Source of the DNA: Thermoplasmata archaeon
Lineage (GTDB): Archaea; Thermoplasmatota; Thermoplasmata; Thermoplasmatales; Thermoplasmataceae
Length of the DNA stretch: 7,587 bases
Reading direction: 5' to 3'
Assembly: GCA_021797955.1 (NCBI GenBank)
Contig: JAJZYV010000077.1
Location: 1 to 7,587 of the forward strand
The notes under the pieces were generated by a model. That model made no database searches, was not told the origin of the DNA, and saw only the letters and a program-made list of their open reading frames with translations. Shown piece after piece: positions 1-5,877 of this stretch (position 1 is the first letter of the stretch; each line of letters begins with the position of its first letter). A program made the translations under genes and the position numbers.

Positions 1-675
1 AACAATGAATGGCCCTACCCCTATAGAGAGAACGATTTCATAGGCGGAAGAGATCCATACAGTGCAAGCAAATCCTGTCAGGACATAGCTGTTAATTCAT
101 TCAGGGAGAGTTTTTTTGAGCAGTCTCAAGTCGGGGTTTCCACAGTCAGGGCAGGCAACGTGATCGGAGGTGGTGACTGGGGAAAGCACAGAATTATCCC
201 AGACATTGTACAAAGCATTTCGAGCGATCAGAAGATGGTAATTAGAAATCCCAATTCTGTCCGTCCATGGCAACATGTACTGGAACCTATCTATGGAATG
301 TTTGTTCTGGTTTCAAAAATGTGGGAAAACTTGAAGTTTTCTGGCGACTGGAACTTGGGACCGCTCCCTGAGAGGGAGATATCTGTTAGTGAACTGTACA
401 GAACATTTGTCAGATTTTGGGGAAAGGACATCGGTTACAGGCTAGATGGCGAACCCAAGTTCGGAGAATCAGAGCGTCTGAAACTTGATATTAGCAAAGC
501 AAGGATGGAACTTGGTTGGTATCCTGTGTTAAATATAGAGGAATCCATCGAAAAAACAGTTGAGTGGTACAAACAATTTCTGGCTAACCGTAAAGATATC
601 ACGGATGTAACAGATCAGCAGATTCTCGAATACATGGAGCTACGGAATAGGTATGCTGAAGAACCGGCAAGATAG
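1..675 (+). CDS. rfbG: CDP-glucose 4,6-dehydratase (RfbG-like), 5'-truncated by window edge
   Basis: The reading frame is open from base 1 to the TAG at 673-675, so this is the last 224 residues of a protein whose family is usually about 350-360 residues long; the N-terminal NAD-binding Rossmann part lies outside the window. It is a short-chain dehydrogenase/reductase (extended) enzyme that converts CDP-glucose to CDP-4-keto-6-deoxyglucose in the cytoplasm. Visible hallmarks, in residues counted from the edge: DPYSASK with the catalytic Tyr20 and Lys24 (YxxxK); VRAGNVIGGGDW at 49-60, a signature of the CDP-glucose dehydratase subgroup; RPWQHVLEP at 88-96, also subgroup-specific; then the LGWYP motif and a C-terminal QQILEY stretch typical of RfbG tails. 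These separate it from RmlB (dTDP-glucose) and GalE enzymes. Its product feeds CDP-abequose, paratose, tyvelose or ascarylose type pathways; partner genes (rfbF, rfbH) are not in the window and would be expected upstream. It overlaps the next gene by 23 bases, implying co-transcription. Confidence 0.93.
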   Translation, partial: NNEWPYPYRENDFIGGRDPYSASKSCQDIAVNSFRESFFEQSQVGVSTVRAGNVIGGGDWGKHRIIPDIVQSISSDQKMVIRNPNSVRPWQHVLEPIYGMFVLVSKMWENLKFSGDWNLGPLPEREISVSELYRTFVRFWGKDIGYRLDGEPKFGESERLKLDISKARMELGWYPVLNIEESIEKTVEWYKQFLANRKDITDVTDQQILEYMELRNRYAEEPAR

Positions 676-1744
676 GCCTTTGTTAACCATTGCTGTTCCC
701 ACCTATAACCGATCTGCGTACCTAAAGAGGAGTTTACAGAACATTATAACACAGATAATAGAGGTTGATAAATTTGGAGAAAGCATTGAATTGGTTGTAT
801 CGGATAATTGTTCAACGGATGAGACCGCTGAGGTTGTAAGGAGTTTCTCCTCAAGGTACAGTTTTATAAAATACAATAAAAACGATGAAAACGGCGGCCC
901 GGACAAAAATTTCTTGAAATGCGTATTATTGGCAAAAGGTAAATTTACATATCTTATCGGCGATGATGATATTTTGCTGCCAAACAGTCTGGGTGGGATT
1001 GTTAATGCTATCAATAGTAACCAGAACAGTTCAATCATCATGATCAATGGGTTCAGATCCGCCTCACCAGAATTTAACCAGACTAAAGAGGGTCTTATCA
1101 TCAAGGAACCATCAAAGATCGAGTATTTTAATGATAAGAATAGGTTTCTGAGAACTATCACGCTTAGAGCGATAACTTTTATGTCATGCATTATTTTTAA
1201 CAATGATTATTTACGCACAGTTCCAGATTTGGAAGAGGGCATTGGCACACATTTTGTGCAGACATTCTGGCTTCTGAAGACGTTAAGTGTATGTCCAAGG
1301 TCGGTGATTTTCCCCTTTCCATGGGTCTCTCAAGGGAACGCGGAACCTACGATAAACACTGAAAAACACTTAGAATATAATCCCGCAGGTCAATATTCTG
1401 AAGATGGAACGCTGATTGTGCATCTTCAATTCTACTCAATATACTTACCCAAAATATGCAAAAAATACGGATATAGGGTTTTCACGGGTGGAATTATCTT
1501 TTCGAAATATCTCTATGAGGTCTCTATTAGCATGCTATATGATAGATTTCGAAAAAAATCTGCCAGCATAATTAAAAGACAAACACTTTACAAATATACA
1601 AAAAACAACATGATTAGTTGGATAACTTTGTATCCAGCGATTCTGATACCGGAACCAATCCTCAATATTTTCAGACCCTATGCCTTGAAGTTGATTAACT
1701 CCATTCTTTCGTCTAGATCTCGAAATTCAACCATACAATCATAG
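653..1744 (+). CDS. family 2 (GT-A) glycosyltransferase, possibly deoxyhexosyl transferase
   Basis: A 363-residue cytoplasmic or membrane-associated inverting glycosyltransferase of family GT2. The N-terminal GT-A domain is clear: LTIAVPTYNR (11-20), VVSDNCSTD (48-56) for nucleotide binding, NGGPDKNF (80-87), and the metal-binding GDDD at 103-106. The C-terminal half (about 135-363) is not recognisable to me beyond a moderately hydrophobic stretch near 320-340 that could lie against the membrane. The N-terminal layout recalls RfbV/abequosyltransferase-type enzymes, and the gene is translationally overlapped with an RfbG-like dehydratase, so a role in transferring the CDP-derived deoxy sugar is attractive but unproven. 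The ATG at 653 lies 23 bases inside the upstream gene; GGAG at 636-639 is a distant Shine-Dalgarno candidate. TTG at 680, just past the upstream stop, is a weaker alternative and would still keep the whole GT domain. The 3' part is markedly A+T-rich (16 G/C of 60 in 1561-1620, against 24-27 of 60 in sampled stretches of the dehydratase), which may reflect a different ancestry for this gene. Confidence 0.9.
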   Translation: MLKNRQDRPLLTIAVPTYNRSAYLKRSLQNIITQIIEVDKFGESIELVVSDNCSTDETAEVVRSFSSRYSFIKYNKNDENGGPDKNFLKCVLLAKGKFTYLIGDDDILLPNSLGGIVNAINSNQNSSIIMINGFRSASPEFNQTKEGLIIKEPSKIEYFNDKNRFLRTITLRAITFMSCIIFNNDYLRTVPDLEEGIGTHFVQTFWLLKTLSVCPRSVIFPFPWVSQGNAEPTINTEKHLEYNPAGQYSEDGTLIVHLQFYSIYLPKICKKYGYRVFTGGIIFSKYLYEVSISMLYDRFRKKSASIIKRQTLYKYTKNNMISWITLYPAILIPEPILNIFRPYALKLINSILSSRSRNSTIQS

Positions 1745-1860
1745 TTATTAGGGAAGATCTTAGCATAATATGTATCTAGGCATAATCATACTTTAATCCG
1801 AAGGAGTACAGAAGTTCAGAGTTGGAACGAGTCAATAATACATCTTTTCACAATGTTGGC
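1745..1860. other. convergent intergenic gap, no gene seen
   Basis: These 116 bases separate the plus-strand dehydratase/GT2 pair from the long minus-strand gene run. No start codon with a plausible frame, no RNA gene and no strong T-tract was seen. The perfect 8-base palindrome AAGATCTT at 1754-1761 is flanked by imperfectly matching ATTA/TAAT arms, which gives at best a weak hairpin; GCATAAT occurs twice (1763-1769 and 1781-1787). Transcripts from both sides must end in or near here, but no convincing terminator can be named. Confidence 0.5.
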
Positions 1861-2943
1861 TCACTCTAATAATTTTTTGTACAGTTTTAGTGTCTTAAGA
1901 GTGGTGTCATTCCACGTGAAGCTTCTGGAATATTGAATCATTTCTTTCATTCTGGAATCAGATATAGGACTGTTCGTATAGGCGTCAATTGCGTTTGCCA
2001 TCTCAGAGTAATCCTCGACCTCAATGCAGAATTTTCTCACTTCCTTCGGAATCCTGCTCTTTTTCAGGATGATTACCGGAACACCACGCGCCTGTGCCTC
2101 AAGTATTGGAATGCCAAATCCCTCAACAAGACTTGGAAAGACTAAAACTCGAAATTCATCATAAATTTCAATCAATCTTTCCTCTGGTGCAAAGCCCATG
2201 AACTTAACCCTTGGGTCAACCTTGAGATTTGGATCAATATCTCTGTATTTCTTGAAATCATGATTTTTTCCCCAAATTTTAAACATGATTTCTTTATTAT
2301 CAACCATCGAGAATGATCTGAGAGCAAAGTGCAAATTTTTGTTGGTGCTAAAAGTGCCCACATAGCCTACTACTTTCTTGTCTTTCTCACGGGTAATTTT
2401 AGTGTTAATAAACCTCTCATCTATTCCCAAATTTATTACAGAGATCTTTGAAGGATCAAATCCACGGCCAACAGCATCATCTCTCGTTAACGATGAAATT
2501 GCGATATAATGATCAAATATATCCTTGTACGTTTCTTGAAACTTAGACATTCTGACAAAGAGAATTTTCTTTATTTTTCCGATTAAAGAGCTCTCTATGT
2601 TAAACATGTTTGGAAATTCAGTAGCCTGAAAATCATAAAGAGTTTGGACAAACAGACTCTGTTTAACTCTAAAGGGTGCCAATAACGGAAGTTGATCGAC
2701 ATTATGAACGAGCGAAAAACCATCAAAAGTGGAAAAAAAAGAGCCAAGCAGGAAAGTAGCTCCTGACATTGTACGATTTCTGGGAAGCGAGGGAGGAAAA
2801 CTTATCTCCGATTTTCTGATTGTTACTTCATTATCATTGATCCTCAAGATTCTACTTGACAGTTCGTATTTGTACCTTTCTATCCCTTGACCATAGTTAC
2901 TTTTGAAGGAATTTGCCCTGCCCACTATCGCGACATTACGCAT
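1861..2943 (-). CDS. GT4-family (group 1, GT-B fold) glycosyltransferase
   Basis: A complete 360-residue protein, normal for the family, that probably acts on the cytoplasmic face of the membrane as a retaining nucleotide-sugar glycosyltransferase. The N-terminal acceptor domain carries a glycine-rich loop, NYGQG at 16-20, with VHNVD near 79-83. The C-terminal donor-binding domain starts near 145 (HYIAISSLTRDDA), followed by VINLGID (169-175), YVGTFSTNKN (194-203) and the classical E-x7-E site in VEGFGIPILEAQARGVPVI, with Glu274 and Glu282. There is no signal peptide or membrane segment. The ATG at 2943 is supported by the only good Shine-Dalgarno sequence on this strand, GGTG, 7 bases upstream, and by a TATA-like box about 27 bases upstream. 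It is last in the minus-strand run, separated from the upstream membrane-protein gene by 151 bases containing a probable terminator and its own promoter, so it may be a separate transcription unit. The sugar and acceptor cannot be deduced. Confidence 0.93.
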   Translation of the reverse strand: MRNVAIVGRANSFKSNYGQGIERYKYELSSRILRINDNEVTIRKSEISFPPSLPRNRTMSGATFLLGSFFSTFDGFSLVHNVDQLPLLAPFRVKQSLFVQTLYDFQATEFPNMFNIESSLIGKIKKILFVRMSKFQETYKDIFDHYIAISSLTRDDAVGRGFDPSKISVINLGIDERFINTKITREKDKKVVGYVGTFSTNKNLHFALRSFSMVDNKEIMFKIWGKNHDFKKYRDIDPNLKVDPRVKFMGFAPEERLIEIYDEFRVLVFPSLVEGFGIPILEAQARGVPVIILKKSRIPKEVRKFCIEVEDYSEMANAIDAYTNSPISDSRMKEMIQYSRSFTWNDTTLKTLKLYKKLLE

Positions 2944-2950
2944 GTTGGTG

Positions 2951-2954
2951 CACC
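2951..2954 (-). promoter_or_regulatory. Shine-Dalgarno site GGTG for the GT4 gene at 1861-2943
   Basis: On the minus strand GGTG lies 7 bases before the ATG at 2943 and matches the core of the archaeal ribosome-binding consensus GGTGA. It fixes this start better than for the other minus-strand genes, where no comparable site is visible. Confidence 0.5.
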
Positions 2955-2965
2955 GTTTATAACTA

Positions 2966-2974
2966 ATTTAATAA
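2966..2974 (-). promoter_or_regulatory. candidate archaeal TATA box for the GT4 gene at 1861-2943
   Basis: On the minus strand this reads TTATTAAAT and is centred about 27 bases before the ATG, the spacing expected if transcription starts at or next to the start codon. A second A/T element, TTATAAAC (2955-2962 region), is only about 16 bases from the ATG, which is too close for that role. The Shine-Dalgarno site inside the same interval implies either a short leader or read-through from upstream, so the assignment is tentative. Confidence 0.35.
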
Positions 2975-3032
2975 TAACCTTGACGGGACGTATATTATCC
3001 TCTAATCTATCAAACTTTGTTGAAACAAGGTC

Positions 3033-3096
3033 AAAAAAATTGGGAGTAGGGCTTTTTGGTCGGATGTTCATTCTTATATGATCTCTTGCCCTACTC
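3033..3096 (-). terminator. hairpin plus T7 tract after the DUF2079-like gene
   Basis: On the minus strand a perfect 9-base inverted repeat, GAGTAGGGC (3096-3088) and GCCCTACTC (3052-3044), begins inside the TGA stop codon of the membrane-protein gene. It encloses a 35-base loop and is followed after 4 bases by seven T residues (complement of A at 3033-3039). Position, orientation and the T-tract fit a transcription terminator. Archaea generally need only the oligo-T, so the stem may instead protect the RNA 3' end. The long loop makes stem strength uncertain. Confidence 0.55.
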
Positions 3097-4627
3097 AGTT
3101 CACGTCATAAACAAGCGGTCCGGAATAATTTATTTTATATACCAGAGCACCCGATATGTTTTCATAAAGGCCATAAGAACTGTTGTGTTCAAAGAACATG
3201 GCCCAAGTGTAGTTATATCCACCGTAATGTTGCGATAAGTAACTAAAGGAAAATGGAATTATCACCGCGTAATCTACGGGTTGACCATTATAGTATCCAG
3301 ACATGTAAACCACTTCCCTGTTCATCATCTGGGGCAAGATATTTTGAATAAATACGCTAGAATTTTTGGGAATAAGGCTCAGTCCGTGCGTCAAATCCTT
3401 GTCAAACGGGGTCACATCAACGTATTTTGACACGGTACCATTCTGAATGCTCTCCATGTTGAAAGGTGAATACACTAGGAAAGATACCAGGGACGATACT
3501 AACACTAAAACTAGAACTCTCTTAATAATTTTCTGCGCATTATCGGAAATATTTCTTTTCCTGAAGAAGTGAACAAAACCAATAAACACGAAAGCAGCGA
3601 ACAGCGATGAATATTGTGTGTCAAGGGAAGCGTAGTATACTGATTGATTGGAGTACCATGCCACCCCTACAAACATAAAAATCAACAAGGCGTAAGGGGT
3701 AAGAAGGGTTACATAAAGAACCGGAGCAAAAATTTGACTCAGAACGTTAAACTTGTAAAGTCCTATGTTCTGGAACACCCGGGATAAGACATTACCAACG
3801 GAACCATTCGTTGCGACAGAAGAAGTTCCACCAGCGGAGAGTCGTGCAGAACCGATCAGTCCAGAAATACCATATTTTTCAATGAAAAACAGGGACAGAG
3901 ATAGCTCAAGAATAAATATGGCCAGTATCAGGAACAATTTCCACCTGATGTCCCTATCTTTGATCCTTTGGATACTCTTTTGGAAAGATCTTTTAATCGC
4001 GGAATCATGAAAATTGAGCTTCCATGATTTATTCGCAGCAAAGTCGATTAGAAAGAACAGAATAATAAGCCCTGGAGCAAAGACATTACTGATGGAAGCA
4101 AAAATGAAGGCCACAAATGAGGACAAAGGTCTCTTCTTAAGATATAGAAAATACCCCAGCAGAAAAAAACCTTCGAAGAACACCATGAAGTTACCTCCTT
4201 GGGCCATGAAACCATAAGTTGCCGAATACAGGAAATAAATAAGTTCAGCTACAATTGATGTGAGGTTGTTTCCAGTCTTTATTCCGGCAATTCTGAATAA
4301 TGAGTATCCACCAACGGATATCAATAATATCTGATCGATCAGAAGAGTTCCAGCAGAGTCGCTCAGATATAATGTAAAAGATAATGGGACATATATCAAC
4401 TTGCTGTAGGTGAGCGGAGTAATCAGTGGTGGATTAGGCCATTCCAGCAAATGGTAGTTCGTGTGGAAAAGAAAAATTGTCCTATAATTGAGGCCCAGAT
4501 CGAATATTGTATAGTTATAAGATTCCAGCATTAAAATGTTGTAATAGGACAGGAGAAGAAAGAAGACAAGTGCAATTATGAAACCGTAAAATTCGACTCG
4601 GTGGAAGATCGAAGAAAACCTAGACAT
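3095..4627 (-). CDS. DUF2079-like polytopic membrane protein, candidate GT-C-type glycosyltransferase
   Basis: A 510-residue membrane protein from the ATG at 4627; an in-frame TTG at 4648 would add 7 residues. Residue numbers below count from the TTG. About ten hydrophobic segments are visible, near 22-40, 101-121, 132-147, 155-171, 177-203 (perhaps two), 237-256, 305-332, 345-362 and 376-395. A soluble domain of about 120 residues (396-517) follows. FDLG at 49-52 after the first segment, the APVLYVTLLTPYALLIF stretch near 308-324, the DTQYSSLF stretch near 343-350 and a C-terminal domain starting LIPKNSSVF are as I recall from DUF2079 proteins, a family related to GT-C glycosyltransferases that use polyprenyl-phosphate sugars. 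Asp50 in the predicted first outer loop could be the catalytic acid residue (inference). Positive charges around 10-17 and 363-378 place the N-terminus inside and the C-terminal domain outside. That domain has six N-x-S/T sequons. It lies between two GT4 genes, supporting a role in glycan assembly or transfer. Substrate unknown. Confidence 0.8.
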   Translation of the reverse strand: MSRFSSIFHRVEFYGFIIALVFFLLLSYYNILMLESYNYTIFDLGLNYRTIFLFHTNYHLLEWPNPPLITPLTYSKLIYVPLSFTLYLSDSAGTLLIDQILLISVGGYSLFRIAGIKTGNNLTSIVAELIYFLYSATYGFMAQGGNFMVFFEGFFLLGYFLYLKKRPLSSFVAFIFASISNVFAPGLIILFFLIDFAANKSWKLNFHDSAIKRSFQKSIQRIKDRDIRWKLFLILAIFILELSLSLFFIEKYGISGLIGSARLSAGGTSSVATNGSVGNVLSRVFQNIGLYKFNVLSQIFAPVLYVTLLTPYALLIFMFVGVAWYSNQSVYYASLDTQYSSLFAAFVFIGFVHFFRKRNISDNAQKIIKRVLVLVLVSSLVSFLVYSPFNMESIQNGTVSKYVDVTPFDKDLTHGLSLIPKNSSVFIQNILPQMMNREVVYMSGYYNGQPVDYAVIIPFSFSYLSQHYGGYNYTWAMFFEHNSSYGLYENISGALVYKINYSGPLVYDVN

Positions 4628-4670
4628 AATGTGTACAAATAGATGCAATGATGCATGATCCTATGCAACA

Positions 4671-4680
4671 ATATTAATCA
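4671..4680 (-). promoter_or_regulatory. candidate TATA box for the DUF2079-like gene
   Basis: On the minus strand this reads TGATTAATAT and is centred about 27 bases before the TTG at 4648 and about 48 before the ATG at 4627. Transcription would then begin near 4648, giving either a leaderless TTG start or a leader of about 21 bases in front of the ATG. No Shine-Dalgarno sequence precedes either codon. The 81-102 bases upstream of the gene hold nothing else recognisable. Confidence 0.35.
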
Positions 4681-4729
4681 TTTTGGTCTTGGACGAAGCG
4701 ATATGGAAGCCGGGATATATTGTAAATGG

Positions 4730-5803
4730 TCAAATTTCTTTGAGGTAACTGATTAACTGTGAAGTGGACCGCTCAATGCTGTATTTCTTCGAATATTCGA
4801 GGCACCTCCCTGATAAATCTTCATCTGTCTTAACTATTTCTGTAACTCTTCTCTCAAGATCCTTGATACCGGAGACAAGCCAGCCATTGATATCATTTTC
4901 TATCAATTCTCTTGCTCCGGCATTGTTGAAGGCTACTGTCGGAGTGCCGCAACTCATCGATTCAACGATTGAATATCCAAAATATTCCTTGGTGTTTGGA
5001 GATAAATTTATCCTTGCATTGGAATATACTTCTCTAAGTTCATCATCACTAATATACCCTAAATTTTCAGCTCCCTTCAAGTGCCCACCGCCCACTATCT
5101 TAAGAGGGATTATTTTAGAAAGAGGCTGCAACTTGGAATTGATGGGATCATTTTCATTCCGTAAAATTGCAACGGCGTATTGTTCTTCATTAATGTCTCT
5201 GCTCAATTGCCTGTAAAAAATATTGGAATCCACTGGAGGGTAAACAACCCTGTCTATTGGGATTTCATACAGATAAGCCATCAGATTTGAGGTGAAATTG
5301 CTGTTTGCAATAATCATGTCAAACCTGGAAACAATTTTCGAATGCTCCCTGATCTTGGACACAAAATCTCTTTCAAGGGTATATGCTAACAGGCGTCTGT
5401 TGATCCTGAAATCATGATTCAGGAATAGTAAGATCATATCCCCATTGGAAATGTAAACAGTCTTGAGTTTGTGAATATTTTCCACTACCCCTATGGCCTC
5501 GTCCGCCATCACTATGTAAACGTCACATTCCTCATTCTCGACCACAAGTTCAGCGAGTTTTTTAGATAAAGAATGACTATAAGTAATCACATAAAAACTG
5601 AACAATCTGCCAGGTGTCTTATCTTTGCAATGATATTCAATATTGTTTGATCTCAGATAATTTTGAATGGAATCATCTATAAAAAGACTGAAAATAATTG
5701 GATCATAACCAGAATTTTTTATTCCCTTGCATATGTTGATTAGAAACCGGCTCTGGCCACTTCCGTTCATCCTTAATTCATATGCTAGTAACCCAATTTT
5801 CAC
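4730..5803 (-). CDS. GT4-family (group 1, GT-B fold) glycosyltransferase
   Basis: A complete 357-residue soluble, probably peripheral glycosyltransferase. The N-terminal domain opens with a beta strand and glycine loop (KIGLLAYELRMNGSGQSRF, 2-20), as in sugar transferases of the GT-B fold. The donor domain includes IIANSNFTSNL (164-174), VVYPPVD (186-192), KIVGGG (235-240), NLGYISDDEL (247-256) and the E-x7-E site KEYFGYSIVESMSCGTPTV, with Glu273 and Glu281, then an NGWLV motif (306-310) typical of retaining GT4 enzymes. The start is GTG at 5803; it places the first strand at the very N-terminus and fits the candidate promoter 25 bases upstream, with no Shine-Dalgarno sequence. The ATG at codon 12 would remove the first strand and the residues leading into the loop and is unlikely. 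A GT4 gene lies upstream (74-base gap) and the membrane-protein gene downstream. Sugar specificity cannot be read from the sequence. Confidence 0.93.
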   Translation of the reverse strand: MKIGLLAYELRMNGSGQSRFLINICKGIKNSGYDPIIFSLFIDDSIQNYLRSNNIEYHCKDKTPGRLFSFYVITYSHSLSKKLAELVVENEECDVYIVMADEAIGVVENIHKLKTVYISNGDMILLFLNHDFRINRRLLAYTLERDFVSKIREHSKIVSRFDMIIANSNFTSNLMAYLYEIPIDRVVYPPVDSNIFYRQLSRDINEEQYAVAILRNENDPINSKLQPLSKIIPLKIVGGGHLKGAENLGYISDDELREVYSNARINLSPNTKEYFGYSIVESMSCGTPTVAFNNAGARELIENDINGWLVSGIKDLERRVTEIVKTDEDLSGRCLEYSKKYSIERSTSQLISYLKEI

Positions 5804-5824
5804 TTAGGGAAAATGGTGCTAACG

Positions 5825-5837
5825 ATTTAAGATTTTT
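5825..5837 (-). promoter_or_regulatory. candidate TATA/BRE region for the GT4 gene at 4730-5803
   Basis: On the minus strand this reads AAAAATCTTAAAT. The CTTAAAT part is centred about 25 bases before the GTG at 5803, and the preceding A-rich bases resemble an archaeal BRE. There is no Shine-Dalgarno site in the 25 bases between, so a leaderless transcript beginning at the GTG is the simplest reading. Confidence 0.4.
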
Positions 5838-5844
5838 AGTCCAG

Positions 5845-5849
5845 AAAAA
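5845..5849 (-). terminator. possible weak oligo-T terminator after the GT4-like gene at 5878-6954
   Basis: A run of five T on the minus strand lies about 28 bases past the TAA at 5878 and just before the promoter candidate of the next gene. Archaeal RNA polymerase can stop at short T-runs, but five is marginal and no hairpin precedes it. Confidence 0.25.
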
Positions 5850-5877
5850 TGCTTAATTGAATTAACTGCATATACCT

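Noticed and set aside
160..162. GTG as a start codon for the dehydratase
   Set aside because: The frame is open upstream to base 1 and encodes the catalytic YxxxK and the first half of the AGNVIGGGDW motif, so this GTG is an internal valine.
703..1203. Open frame of 166 codons on the minus strand inside the GT2 gene
   Set aside because: It lies wholly opposite a clear GT2 domain, has no recognisable motif and no start signal; it is a shadow of the real frame.
1747..1769. Palindrome AAGATCTT with ATTA/TAAT flanks in the convergent gap
   Set aside because: The arms need an internal mismatch loop and a bulge, no T-tract follows, and an 8-base palindrome is expected by chance; not called a terminator or operator.
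1763..1787. GCATAAT repeated twice 18 bases apart
   Set aside because: Only two short A/T-rich copies, with no third copy or regular spacing; not a supported repeat.
2955..2962. TTATAAAC on the minus strand as a TATA box
   Set aside because: It is a better sequence match than its neighbour, but is centred only about 16 bases from the ATG, so transcription would start inside the gene.
2944..3094. Small gene in the gap between the GT4 gene and the membrane-protein gene
   Set aside because: The short plus-strand open frames here have no ribosome-binding site or recognisable protein and run into the antisense of flanking genes; the interval is explained by a terminator and a promoter.
4764..5216. 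Open frame of 150 codons on the plus strand opposite the GT4 gene at 4730-5803
   Set aside because: Serine/leucine-rich translation without domains, antisense to the conserved donor-binding region; a shadow frame.
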